Source: Clostridiales bacterium (GTDB lineage Bacteria; Bacillota; Clostridia; Christensenellales; Aristaeellaceae). From it: a DNA stretch of 59,106 nt. Positions 21,702 through 30,020 of this stretch are shown piece after piece. The stretch is taken from the NCBI GenBank assembly GCA_004556985.1, contig SFFC01000003.1:1-59106 (forward strand), read 5' to 3'. The notes below the pieces were generated by a model, which did no database searches, was not told the DNA's origin, and worked only from the letters and a program-made list of their open reading frames with translations. Each line of letters starts with the position of its first letter. Positions within the stretch are counted from its first letter, which is position 1. The translations under genes were made by a program, and so were the position numbers.

Positions 21702-22694
21702 ATGAAAAAGACGGTTATCTGGATCCTGGCGGCCATGCTGTGCGTGTGCATGGTCTCGGGCGCTGCGGCAGAGACGATGACGCTGCGCCTCTCCAACAAC
21801 CAGCCGGAGGGCAACGTGACGACGAAGGCCTGCGAGTGGTTTGCCGAGCAGGTTCACGAGCGGACGGACGGCAGAATCACCATCGAGGTCTACAACAGCG
21901 GCACGCTGGGCGATGCGGTCTCCTGCCTGGAGCAGGCGCAGTACGGCGGCATGGATATCATCAAGGCCGATCTGTCCACGATGACCAACTTCGTGGATGA
22001 TTACAACGCGCTGATGATGCCCTTCATCTACGAGGATCTGGAGCACTTCTGGGCCGTTCACGGCGGCGACATCGGCATGGGCATCCTGCGCGGCCAGGCG
22101 ATGGCAGACGCGGGTCTCTACGGCCTGACGTATTATGACGCCGGCTCCCGCTGCTTCTTCAGCTCCAGGCCGATCCACACGCCCGCGGACATGAAGGGCA
22201 TGCTCGTGCGCGTGCAGCAGTCTGAGCTGATGATGTCCATGGTCGAGGCGCTGGGCGCCAGCTCCGTGGCCATCGCGTATTCCGAGTGCTATTCCTCCCT
22301 GCAGACCGGCGTGTGCGACGCGGCGGAGAACTCGATCGTCAACTATCTCGACATGTCCTTCTATGAGGTCGCGCCCTACTACATCAAGGATGACCACACC
22401 TGCTCGGCGGACATCCTGGTCATGAGCGCGAAGACCCGCGAGAAGATCAGCGAAGAGGATCTGGCGATCATCGACGCGACGGCGCTCGAGTCCTGGGAGC
22501 TTCAGAAGGACTGGTGGGCCGAGGCCGAGAAGGAGAACGAGCAGAAGCTGCTCGAGACCGGCAAGGTCGAGATCTACACGCCGACCGAGGCTGAGAAGGC
22601 CGAGTTCCGCGAGGCCTGCACTCCGATCTGGTACAGCTATGAGGGCGGCAAGTATGCGGATCTGGTCGACCAGATCAACGCGGCTGCCGAATAA
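21702..22694 (+). CDS. dctP: TRAP transporter substrate-binding protein (DctP family)
   Basis: A 330-residue exported binding protein. It has a signal peptide (residues 1-23). The DctP fold shows LRLSNNQPEGNVTTKACEWF, VYNSGTLGDAVSCLEQAQYG, MKGMLVRVQQSELMM (the Arg that usually grips the substrate carboxylate) and the hinge region ECYSSLQTGVCDAAEN. DctP proteins deliver carboxylates such as uronates or C4-dicarboxylates to the DctQM permease. AAAAGGAGGAG precedes the ATG. A strong terminator directly after the gene separates it from dctQ, which would raise its relative expression. Confidence 0.93.
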   Translation: MKKTVIWILAAMLCVCMVSGAAAETMTLRLSNNQPEGNVTTKACEWFAEQVHERTDGRITIEVYNSGTLGDAVSCLEQAQYGGMDIIKADLSTMTNFVDDYNALMMPFIYEDLEHFWAVHGGDIGMGILRGQAMADAGLYGLTYYDAGSRCFFSSRPIHTPADMKGMLVRVQQSELMMSMVEALGASSVAIAYSECYSSLQTGVCDAAENSIVNYLDMSFYEVAPYYIKDDHTCSADILVMSAKTREKISEEDLAIIDATALESWELQKDWWAEAEKENEQKLLETGKVEIYTPTEAEKAEFREACTPIWYSYEGGKYADLVDQINAAAE

Positions 22695-22707
22695 TCCGAA
22701 GGACACA

Positions 22708-22742
22708 GGGCGGAGTGGGGGTTAGCCACTCCGCCCGTTTTT
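22708..22742 (+). terminator. Intra-operon terminator between dctP and dctQ
   Basis: A perfect 11-bp stem GGGCGGAGTGG-N7-CCACTCCGCCC followed by G and five T. Partial read-through would keep the binding protein in excess over the permease. Confidence 0.85.
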
Positions 22743-22789
22743 CGGGCGAACGAAACGGACTGTCCGACAGGAAGGCCGGGAGGAGAAAT

Positions 22790-23296
22790 ATGTCTGCAAC
22801 GATGAAAAAGGGGCTGCAGCGCATCTACCGATGGATGTATGCGGCGATATATGGCTACGCCAGGCTGTCCCTGCTCGTGGTGATCGCCATTGTCAGCGCG
22901 CAGGTCGTCGCGCGCAATATCTTCAGATCGAATATCCGCTGGAACCAGGAGGTCGCGCTGCTGCTGACCATCTGGATGGCCTTCCTCGGGCTGGCCATCG
23001 GCGTGGACAAGGGGCTGCACATCCGGGTGGAGCTGTTCTGCTCCTTCCTCCCGGAGCGGGCGCAGCGGATTGTTGACAAGGTCAATCGGATTCTTCTGCT
23101 CGTCGTGGGCGCGTTTTTCACCTATTACGGCGTCAAGCTGATCGCCGCGACGGCCAATTCCAAGCTGACCGTGACCAAGTGGCCGGCCTGCCTGATGTAC
23201 ATCATGATCCCCGTGGCGGGACTTTGCATGATGTACTTTGTCGCGATGAAGATGCTGGGCATACAGGCCGATGAAGGAAAGGAAGTGAAGGAATGA
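22790..23296 (+). CDS. dctQ: TRAP transporter small permease (DctQ family)
   Basis: A 168-residue protein with four membrane helices (about 20-42, 58-75, 97-118 and 134-155). The family motif RWNQEVALLLTIWMAFLGLAIGVDKGLHIRVE is split here between residues 49 and 85. AGGAGAAAT precedes the ATG at 22790. The stop overlaps the dctM start (ATGA), as is usual for TRAP permease pairs. Confidence 0.92.
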   Translation: MSATMKKGLQRIYRWMYAAIYGYARLSLLVVIAIVSAQVVARNIFRSNIRWNQEVALLLTIWMAFLGLAIGVDKGLHIRVELFCSFLPERAQRIVDKVNRILLLVVGAFFTYYGVKLIAATANSKLTVTKWPACLMYIMIPVAGLCMMYFVAMKMLGIQADEGKEVKE

Positions 23297-24585
23297 TGGA
23301 ATCCGCCGCGATTGCGATTCTGCTGGTTTCCTTTATCGTGCTGGTGTTTTTCAAATGCCCGATCACGTTTTCGATGGTCATCTCCACCAGCCTGACGATG
23401 CTCTATCTGAATATCCCCGTCATGACGATGGCGCAGCAGATGTGCAAGCAGCTCAACTCCTTCACGCTGCTGGCCATTCCGTTCTTCATTCTCATGGGCG
23501 AGCTGATGGCGGCCGGCGGCATCTCGCAGCGTCTGCTCAAGTTTGCCAACGTCTGCGTGGGCCGGCTGATGGGCGGCCTGGCGCATGTGAACGTGCTGGC
23601 CTCCATGCTCTTTGGCGGCATCTCCGGCTCGGCCATCGCGGATGTCTCCTCGCTGGGCGTGATCGAGATCCCGATGATGACGGACGCGGGCTATGACAAG
23701 GACTTTTCGACCGCCATCACGGTCGCCAGCGCCTGCCAGGGCCTGATCATCCCGCCGTCGCACAACATGGTTCTCTACGCGATGGTGGCGGGCGGCGTCT
23801 CCGTGGGCAAGCTCTTCTGCGCCGGCTACATCCCGGGCGTTCTGCTGGGCCTGAGCCTCATGGTCTGCGCCTACATCATCTCCAAGAAGAGAAACTACCA
23901 GCGGGGCGAGAAGGTGCCGCTGCGGGAAGCGCTCGCCGTGACCAAGGATACGCTGCTGGCGATGCTCGCGATGGTCATCGTCATCGGCGGCGTCTCCATC
24001 GGTATCTTCACGACGACCGAGTCGGCGGCGATCGCCTGCCTCTACTGTGCGTTCATCGGGCTGTTCGTCTACAAGGAGATGAAGCTCTCGGATCTGCCGG
24101 CGATCTTTGGCCGGACGGTCAAGACCCTGGCGATGATCTACGGCCTGATCGCGGCCGCGGGCGCGTTTGGCTGGATGATGACCTATCTGAAGATCCCGAC
24201 GCTGGCGACCAACCTGCTGCTGAGCATCAGCAGCAACAAGATCGTCGTCCTGCTGCTGATCAACGTGATTCTGCTGCTGCTGGGCTGCTTCATGGATCTG
24301 GCGCCGCTGGTGCTGATCATGACGCCGATCCTCCTGCCGGTCGTCAAGAGCTTCGGCATGGATCCGGTGCAGTTCGGCGTGATGATGATGCTCAACCTGG
24401 GCATCGGCCTGTGCACGCCGCCGGTCGGCACGGCGCTCTTTACGGGCTGCGCGATCGCCGACATGAAGATCGAAAAAGTTTCCAAGGCGATTTTGCCGCT
24501 GTATCTGCCGATGCTCATCGTGCTGCTTCTGGTCGCCTATGTGCCCGCGCTGACGATGATGCTGCCGAATCTGATCATGCGATAA
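23293..24585 (+). CDS. dctM: TRAP transporter large permease (DctM family)
   Basis: A 430-residue membrane protein of normal family length with about twelve helices. Characteristic blocks are IPFFILMGELMAAGGISQRL, HVNVLASMLFGGISGSAIAD, TVASACQGLIIPPSHNMVLY and LGCFMDLAPLVLIMTPILLP. It forms the Na-dependent transport channel with DctQ. It is translationally coupled to dctQ, with AAGGAAGTGAAGG upstream. Confidence 0.95.
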   Translation: MMESAAIAILLVSFIVLVFFKCPITFSMVISTSLTMLYLNIPVMTMAQQMCKQLNSFTLLAIPFFILMGELMAAGGISQRLLKFANVCVGRLMGGLAHVNVLASMLFGGISGSAIADVSSLGVIEIPMMTDAGYDKDFSTAITVASACQGLIIPPSHNMVLYAMVAGGVSVGKLFCAGYIPGVLLGLSLMVCAYIISKKRNYQRGEKVPLREALAVTKDTLLAMLAMVIVIGGVSIGIFTTTESAAIACLYCAFIGLFVYKEMKLSDLPAIFGRTVKTLAMIYGLIAAAGAFGWMMTYLKIPTLATNLLLSISSNKIVVLLLINVILLLLGCFMDLAPLVLIMTPILLPVVKSFGMDPVQFGVMMMLNLGIGLCTPPVGTALFTGCAIADMKIEKVSKAILPLYLPMLIVLLLVAYVPALTMMLPNLIMR

Positions 24586-24614
24586 GACGACACAAAGGAT
24601 GGGAGGGGTGCAGG

Positions 24615-25379
24615 ATGAAAACTGCGCTGGTCACAGGCGGGAGCCGGGGCATCGGGCTGGCCATCGCGCTGGAGCTGGGCCGGGCGGGCTATGCGGTCGC
24701 GATCATGGCGACAAAGCCCGAGGAGCGCTATCCGCAGAGCACGCAGCGGCTGCGCGGCGCTGGCGTGACCTACAGCTGGCATGCCGGCAGCATCGCGGAT
24801 TCTGCGGACAGAAAGCGCATCGTCCGGGAGACGGTCGCCGCGCATGGCCGCATCGACGTGCTGGTCAACAACGCCGGCATCGCGCCGAGGCAGAGAAACG
24901 ATCTGCTGCAGATGACGGAGGAGAGCTTTGACGAGGTGATCGCCACGAACACAAAGGGCAACATGTTCATGACCCAGGAGGTGGCCCGGCAGATGCTCTC
25001 CCAGGAGAGCGGGGTGCAGACGCGGGGCGTGATCGTCAACATCTCCTCCTGCTCGGCGGAGGTTTCCTCCGTCAACCGAGGCGAATACTGCGTCTCCAAG
25101 GCGGGCATCTCCATGCTGACTAGGCTCTACGCGGACAGGCTTGCGCCGGAGGGCATCCGGGTGTACGAGGTGCGTCCGGGCGTGATCCGCACTGACATGA
25201 CCTCCGGAGTTTCGGGAAAATACGACCGCCTGATCGCGGAGGGAGTGTTTCCCATCGCCAGATGGGGAACGCCGGAGGATGTGGCCAGGGCGGTTCGGGC
25301 CTTCTGCTCGGAGGATTTCGCCTATACGACCGGCAATTACATCGATGTGGACGGCGGCTTCCATATCCGACGGCTTTGA
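24615..25379 (+). CDS. Short-chain dehydrogenase (FabG-like), second in the operon
   Basis: A 254-residue SDR. The TGGSRGIG nucleotide motif is at residues 8-15, NNAGIAPRQRN near 88, the active-site Ser in NISSCSAE, and YCVSK for the Tyr/Lys pair. The tail is GNYIDVDGGFHI. It is not a close copy of the first SDR in this operon: the two share only family motifs and the RWGTPED segment, so they probably act at different steps or carbons. GGGAGGGGTGCAGG precedes the ATG at 24615. Confidence 0.88.
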   Translation: MKTALVTGGSRGIGLAIALELGRAGYAVAIMATKPEERYPQSTQRLRGAGVTYSWHAGSIADSADRKRIVRETVAAHGRIDVLVNNAGIAPRQRNDLLQMTEESFDEVIATNTKGNMFMTQEVARQMLSQESGVQTRGVIVNISSCSAEVSSVNRGEYCVSKAGISMLTRLYADRLAPEGIRVYEVRPGVIRTDMTSGVSGKYDRLIAEGVFPIARWGTPEDVARAVRAFCSEDFAYTTGNYIDVDGGFHIRRL

Positions 25380-25390
25380 TGGAGAAGAAT

Positions 25391-27346
25391 ATGGAGAATC
25401 AGGCGATCGGGTTTTATCGGTATCATACCGTCATCGTGGGCAGCGGCGCCGCGGGCTACAACGCCGCGCTGCGGCTGTACGAGATGGGCCAGAGGAATAT
25501 CGCGATTGTGACCGAAGGGAAGAACCTGGGCACCTCGCGCAACACGGGCTCGGACAAGCAGACCTATTACAAGCTCTCTCTGGGCGGGAGGGAGCGCGAC
25601 AGCGTGGAGGCGATGGCCCGGACGCTGTTCGAGGGCGGCTGCGTGGACGGGGACATCGCCTATGCGGAGGCCGCAGGCTCCGTGCGCTCGTTCTTCCATC
25701 TGGTTGAGCTGGGCGTGCCGTTTCCCACCAACGAATGCGGCGAGTATGTCGGCTACAAGACGGATCACGACCCTCTGAGCCGGGGCACGTCCGCGGGGCC
25801 GTATACCTCCAAATACATGACGCAGGCCCTGGAAAAGCGGGCGCAGGCATACGGCATCCCCATCCATGACCGGCACCTGGCGGTCAAGCTCCTCACGTCG
25901 GACGGCGGAAAGCGCGCCTGCGGCGTGATGACGCTCGATCAGAGCCGGCAAGGCTTCTGCGTTTTCGCCGCGCAGAACGTCATCTGGGCGACGGGCGGCG
26001 AGGCGGGCATGTACAAATCCAGCGTCTATCCGTATGGGCAGAGCGGCGGAAGCGGCGTGCTCTTTGAGGCGGGCGCGCTGGGCAAGAACCTGACCGAGTC
26101 CCAGTACGGCATCGCGTCCACGCGCTTTCGCTGGAACCTGTCGGGCTCCTTCCAGCAGGCGCTGCCCCGCTATCTCTCGGCCAACCCGGACGGGAGCGAC
26201 GAGCGAGAATTCCTGATGGATACCTTTCAAAGCGCGCAGAAGATGATCAACGCGGTCTTCCTCAAGGGTTATCAGTGGCCGTTTGATCCGCGCAAGATCG
26301 AGGGCGAGGGCTCCTCGCTGATCGATGTCCTGATCTATCAGGAGGAATTCATCAAGGGGCGTCGAATCTATATAGACTACACCCGGAACCCCGCGGTGCT
26401 GGAGCCGGCGGGGAAGGTCGATTTTTCGATTCTCTCGCAGGAGGCGGAGGAATACCTGCGCAACTGCCATGCCCTGCTGGAGACGCCGTTTGAACGCCTT
26501 CGGGCAATCAATCCGGCGGCCATTCAGGTGTATCTGGATCATGGAATCGATCTGTCGGCGGACAGGGTCGAGATTTCGGTCTGCGCGCAGCACAACAACG
26601 GCGGCATCGCGGCCGACTGCTGGTGGGAGAGCGGGATCAGCCATCTGTTCCCTGTGGGCGAAGTCAACGGGAGCCACGGCGTCTATCGCCCGGGCGGCTC
26701 GGCGCTCAACGCCGGCCAGGTCGGCGGCCTGCGCGCCGCCGAGCGGATCACCCACAGGGACGACGGGCAGGCGCCGGAAAGGGAAGAATTCCTCTCGCTT
26801 CATGAGGCGGAAATTGCGCAGGTGCTCCGCTTTGCACAGGGCGCCGCAGCGCCCGGGCCGGCGATCGACGTCGCGCAGGAGCTTGACGCCCTCCGCCGGA
26901 GGATGTCGCGCTTTGGCGCGTTTATCCGCTCGGAGCAGGGCGCGGAGGAGGCGCTGCGGGAAAACCGCCGCCAGTGGAGCCGGCTGAAGGACAGCCATGC
27001 GCTCTCCGACCTCCGCCTGCTGCCGGCGCTCTTCCGGCTCAGGGATCTGCTGACGGCGCAGTACGTCTACCTGGAGGCCATCGCGGATTATATCCGGCAT
27101 TCGGGCGTCTCCCGCAGCTCCTACCTGATCCATGATCCGCAGGGCGAGCTGCCCCACGAGGGGATTGACGAGTGCTTCCGCAGCAGCGCGGGCAGGCCCG
27201 AAAACGGGATGATCCAGGAGATCCGCTACCGGGCGGAGACGGAAACCTGCGAGACTGCGTGGAGGCCCGTACGGCCGATGCCGCAGCCTGAGCAATGGTT
27301 TGAAAGGGCCTGGCGGAAATTCAAGGCCGGCGAGTTCTATCGCTGA
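25391..27346 (+). CDS. Cytoplasmic FAD-dependent dehydrogenase (fumarate reductase/aspartate oxidase superfamily)
   Basis: A 651-residue flavoprotein. The FAD-binding fold starts at TVIVGSGAAGYNAALRLYE (GxGxxG, residues 13-31). VIWATGGEAG marks the second FAD loop. The superfamily active-site motif appears as AQHNNGGIAAD, and the FAD C-terminal clamp as GEVNGSHGVYRPGGSALNAGQ. A helical C-terminal domain like that of succinate dehydrogenase A or aspartate oxidase follows. No signal peptide and no FMN domain are present. Its place among two SDRs and a TRAP importer suggests oxidation of an imported acid or a derived intermediate; the substrate is unknown. The ATG at 25391 has GGAGAAG upstream; an ATG at 25379 overlapping the SDR stop is an alternative. 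Confidence 0.82.
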   Translation: MENQAIGFYRYHTVIVGSGAAGYNAALRLYEMGQRNIAIVTEGKNLGTSRNTGSDKQTYYKLSLGGRERDSVEAMARTLFEGGCVDGDIAYAEAAGSVRSFFHLVELGVPFPTNECGEYVGYKTDHDPLSRGTSAGPYTSKYMTQALEKRAQAYGIPIHDRHLAVKLLTSDGGKRACGVMTLDQSRQGFCVFAAQNVIWATGGEAGMYKSSVYPYGQSGGSGVLFEAGALGKNLTESQYGIASTRFRWNLSGSFQQALPRYLSANPDGSDEREFLMDTFQSAQKMINAVFLKGYQWPFDPRKIEGEGSSLIDVLIYQEEFIKGRRIYIDYTRNPAVLEPAGKVDFSILSQEAEEYLRNCHALLETPFERLRAINPAAIQVYLDHGIDLSADRVEISVCAQHNNGGIAADCWWESGISHLFPVGEVNGSHGVYRPGGSALNAGQVGGLRAAERITHRDDGQAPEREEFLSLHEAEIAQVLRFAQGAAAPGPAIDVAQELDALRRRMSRFGAFIRSEQGAEEALRENRRQWSRLKDSHALSDLRLLPALFRLRDLLTAQYVYLEAIADYIRHSGVSRSSYLIHDPQGELPHEGIDECFRSSAGRPENGMIQEIRYRAETETCETAWRPVRPMPQPEQWFERAWRKFKAGEFYR

Positions 27347-27389
27347 GCAGGAGAAGCCGCCCGGAGCCTGAAGCAGAGGGATGGGAAAT

Positions 27390-28391
27390 ATGGCGGGAAT
27401 CAAGGATGTTGCGCAGCTGTCCGGCGTGTCGCCGAGCACGGTCTCCAGAACGCTGACGGGCAGCGCGTTCGTCGAGCCGGAGACGAGGCAGAGGGTCATG
27501 CAGGCCGTCAGGGAGCTGAATTACAAGCCGAACATGGCGGCGCGGAACCTCAAGGCGGGGGGATCGAGGATGATCGGCCTGATCATCCCGGACATCGTGA
27601 ACCCGTATTATCCGCAGATCGTCAAGACGCTGGAGGATCTGGCGGTGCAGGAGGGCTATTCGCTTCTTTTCTGCGATGCGCAGGGCGACTTTGAGCGGGA
27701 AAAAAAGTATTTTGAGACGTTCCGCACGCTCTGTGTCGATGGCATTCTCTATGTGCCCTCGACGGAGAGCGTGGAATGCGCCTACCCGTATACGGACAGC
27801 ATCCCCATGGTCATCATCAACAGGACGTTTGACATCAACGCGCCCTGCATCAACATCAACGACGAAGAGGCGACGCAGCATGCCGTCCGGTATCTGCTGG
27901 GCAAGGGACACAGCAAAATCGCGCTCTTTTCCAACAACACCCAGCGGCAGTACAACAGCAAGCGCATGCGCGGCTGCGAGCTCGCGTTTCAGGAGGCGGG
28001 CAACGAGATCTACAAGCGCTACCTCGTCAAGGATCTGGTCAACGAGGAGGATATCTACCGGCGGACCGTGGAGCTTCTGCGCCGGGAGGATCGCCCGACG
28101 GCCATTCTCATGTTCAACGATAACATGGCCATGTGCGTGTACCGCGCGGTCTTCGACTGCGGGCTGCGCATCCCGGACGACATCTCCGTCATGGGCTTTG
28201 ACGACATCCCGACGGCCAAGTACATGTCTCCGCCGCTGACCACCATGCGCCATGCGACCTACGACACGCTGAAAATCATCTTCAACAACCTGATGTATCA
28301 AATCAAGACTCGGGATTTCGGGAAGGGGTCGACCACCTATTACAAGGCGACGCTCGTGGAGCGCGACTCCGTCCGGAACATCCGGGGCTGA
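27390..28391 (+). CDS. LacI-family transcriptional regulator
   Basis: A 333-residue regulator. The HTH is MAGIKDVAQLSGVSPSTVSR, with hinge helix NYKPNMAARNLKAG. A periplasmic-binding-protein-like sensor domain follows (IGLIIPDIVNPYYPQIV, DGILYVPS, VMGFDDIPTAKYMSPPLTT). It lies at the end of the SDR-TRAP operon, so it is probably co-transcribed and controls the operon through the palindrome at 20887-20902; that link is inference. The ATG at 27381 is an alternative start three codons upstream. Confidence 0.92.
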   Translation: MAGIKDVAQLSGVSPSTVSRTLTGSAFVEPETRQRVMQAVRELNYKPNMAARNLKAGGSRMIGLIIPDIVNPYYPQIVKTLEDLAVQEGYSLLFCDAQGDFEREKKYFETFRTLCVDGILYVPSTESVECAYPYTDSIPMVIINRTFDINAPCININDEEATQHAVRYLLGKGHSKIALFSNNTQRQYNSKRMRGCELAFQEAGNEIYKRYLVKDLVNEEDIYRRTVELLRREDRPTAILMFNDNMAMCVYRAVFDCGLRIPDDISVMGFDDIPTAKYMSPPLTTMRHATYDTLKIIFNNLMYQIKTRDFGKGSTTYYKATLVERDSVRNIRG

Positions 28392-28410
28392 CCAGCGAAA
28401 GGAAAAAGGC

Positions 28411-28791
28411 ATGAACAAGGTCAATATCTTCGACGACATCGAGGGCGTCGAGTTTCCCGCCGGCCGCCGCACCCGCATGGTGATCGGCGAAAACGGCGCG
28501 ATTCCGGGAGAGAAATTCTGCCAGGGCTATGTGGTCGTCTATCCGGACGGCCGGGTTCCGGCGCACGAGCATGAGACCGTCGAATCCTACACGATCCTGC
28601 GCGGCAGCGGGGAGATGACGGTCGACGGCGAGACGACGCCCGTGCGGGAGGGAGACTGCGTGTTCATTCCCTCGGGCAAGAGCCATGCGCTGCACAATAC
28701 AGGAAGCGTAGATATGCACATGATGTATGTGTATGCGCCGAGCATGGTCGTGGATCACTGGGCGAAGGAGCAGAGCGGCGAGCTGAAATGA
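28411..28791 (+). CDS. Cupin-domain protein
   Basis: A 126-residue single-cupin protein. The first metal motif reads PAHEHETVESYTILRGSGEM (His-x-His...Glu) and the second FIPSGKSHALHNTG, so a metal site is intact. AAAGGAAAAAGG precedes the ATG, 19 bases after the LacI stop. It may be an isomerase or lactone/sugar-binding protein of the same catabolic pathway; the sequence alone does not tell. Confidence 0.85.
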   Translation: MNKVNIFDDIEGVEFPAGRRTRMVIGENGAIPGEKFCQGYVVVYPDGRVPAHEHETVESYTILRGSGEMTVDGETTPVREGDCVFIPSGKSHALHNTGSVDMHMMYVYAPSMVVDHWAKEQSGELK

Positions 28792-28814
28792 GGCCGGCGC
28801 CATCGCAAAACATG

Positions 28815-28873
28815 AAAAAAGGGGCCGCCGCACGGCTGCCCTCTCGCGGAAGGCGGGGGGCCGTGCGGCGGCC
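28815..28873 (-). terminator. Convergent terminator between the cupin and GH113 genes
   Basis: A 14-bp stem GGCCGCCGCACGGC (28823-28836) with its complement at 28860-28873. On the minus strand it is followed by CCTTTTTT. It can also stop plus-strand transcription weakly. Confidence 0.8.
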
Positions 28874-28884
28874 TGCTGTTTGGC

Positions 28885-29805
28885 TCAGGGAAGCGAGCGG
28901 TAGATCTCGCTGACGACGCGCAGCGCCTGCGTGCCGCGCAGGTTGTAGCCGCAGTCCCGTTCGGCAGCGGGGCGGGCCTGCCAGTCCCAGAAGGCAAAGC
29001 CCCCGACCCAGCTGCGCCGCAGCGCGCTGTCAAACATCGCGCGATACCAGGCGGCCTGCTCCTGCGGGGCGAAGGCGTCGGAAAGCGTCCAGTCGTTCGG
29101 GCGCAGGGAGGAGCCCTGCGCGGCCATGCAGCCCAGCTCTGCAAAGAAAAAGGGCTTGCCATAGCGCTGCACGACGCGCTCGATGCGGTCGAGCTGCGCT
29201 TCCCAGTCGCCGATGGGGTAGTAGCCGCTGGAGGCGATGACGTCGACGCAGTCCCACCAGGTGACGCGGTCCTCCTGGTATTTGTCGCAGTTGTAGCCGA
29301 TGGGGCCGGGATAGACGGCGCGCAGGCGGGCGATTAGCGCGCGCCATTCGGTCTCGCGATGCTCGGACATGACCATCTCGCAGCCGGGGAGGAGCATCTC
29401 GCAGCCCTCGTCCGCGGCGATGCGGGCGTAGTGCAGCTGGAAGTCCGTATAGGAGGCAAACCAGCGGCTCCAGGCGGGCTCGCCGGGTACATCCTCGTCA
29501 AAGAAGCTGATGTAGGCGCGCCAGGTGCCGTCAAGGCAGTTGACCGTGGGCTTGAGGAGGACGCGGATGCCCCGCGCGTGCAGCCGTCGGATGACGGCGA
29601 TGAGCTCCGCGTCGGTCATGGTATGCGCGGAGGTAAAGGAAACCGTCTCGCTGTGCGCGGTTTTCTGGACGCCGCCCGGCGAGAGGATGACGGTGTTGGG
29701 GGCCATATCGGAAAGCAGCGCGTCGAGGCTCTCCGCCGCTTCGGGCGTGGACAGCGCGCCGCGCGGCGCGAAGGGGGCAAAGTTGATGCCTTTGATCAGG
29801 TCCAT
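28885..29805 (-). CDS. Glycoside hydrolase family 113-like beta-mannanase/mannosidase
   Basis: A 306-residue TIM-barrel protein without a signal peptide, so cytoplasmic. It opens MDLIKGINFAPFAPRGALST. VLLKPTVNCLDGTWRAYISF, LLPGCEMVMSEHRETEWRAL (candidate acid/base Glu) and GKPFFFAELGCMAAQGSS (candidate nucleophile Glu) match the GH113 pattern. FAFWDWQARP closes the barrel. It would cut imported mannan oligosaccharides. GGAGG lies 5 bases before the ATG at 29805. It is divergent from the LacI regulator of the mannan locus. Confidence 0.8.
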   Translation of the reverse strand: MDLIKGINFAPFAPRGALSTPEAAESLDALLSDMAPNTVILSPGGVQKTAHSETVSFTSAHTMTDAELIAVIRRLHARGIRVLLKPTVNCLDGTWRAYISFFDEDVPGEPAWSRWFASYTDFQLHYARIAADEGCEMLLPGCEMVMSEHRETEWRALIARLRAVYPGPIGYNCDKYQEDRVTWWDCVDVIASSGYYPIGDWEAQLDRIERVVQRYGKPFFFAELGCMAAQGSSLRPNDWTLSDAFAPQEQAAWYRAMFDSALRRSWVGGFAFWDWQARPAAERDCGYNLRGTQALRVVSEIYRSLP

Positions 29806-29845
29806 AAAAACCTCCATGAAACAGGATGGAATGCGCGGTGCATTG

Positions 29846-29874
29846 AGTATAGGTAAGAAAGCTGCGCATGTCAA
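29846..29874 (-). promoter_or_regulatory. Promoter of the GH113 gene
   Basis: Minus strand TTGACA (29874-29869), 17 bases, TATACT (29851-29846). Confidence 0.88.
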
Positions 29875-29877
29875 GCG

Positions 29878-29911
29878 ATTTACTTAAAAGAACACGTTTA
29901 TTAAAGTAAAT
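29878..29911 (+). promoter_or_regulatory. Inverted repeat between divergent promoters
   Basis: ATTTACTT (29878-29885) and AAGTAAAT (29904-29911), an 8-bp perfect inverted repeat with an 18-base spacer. It lies immediately upstream of the GH113 -35 and about 50 bases upstream of the LacI promoter; likely a regulator site. Confidence 0.6.
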
Positions 29912-29962
29912 TCTGCGCGCGGCGCATCAGGAAGAAGGCGGGGAGAAAGGGAAATCCGTTGC

Positions 29963-29991
29963 TTTACGTTGTGCAGGGAATATGGTACAAT
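29963..29991 (+). promoter_or_regulatory. Promoter of the mannan-locus LacI gene
   Basis: TTTACG (29963-29968), 17 bases, TACAAT (29986-29991). Confidence 0.75.
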
Positions 29992-30020
29992 AAAGGGAAG
30001 GAAAACGGGAGGCACGAGGA

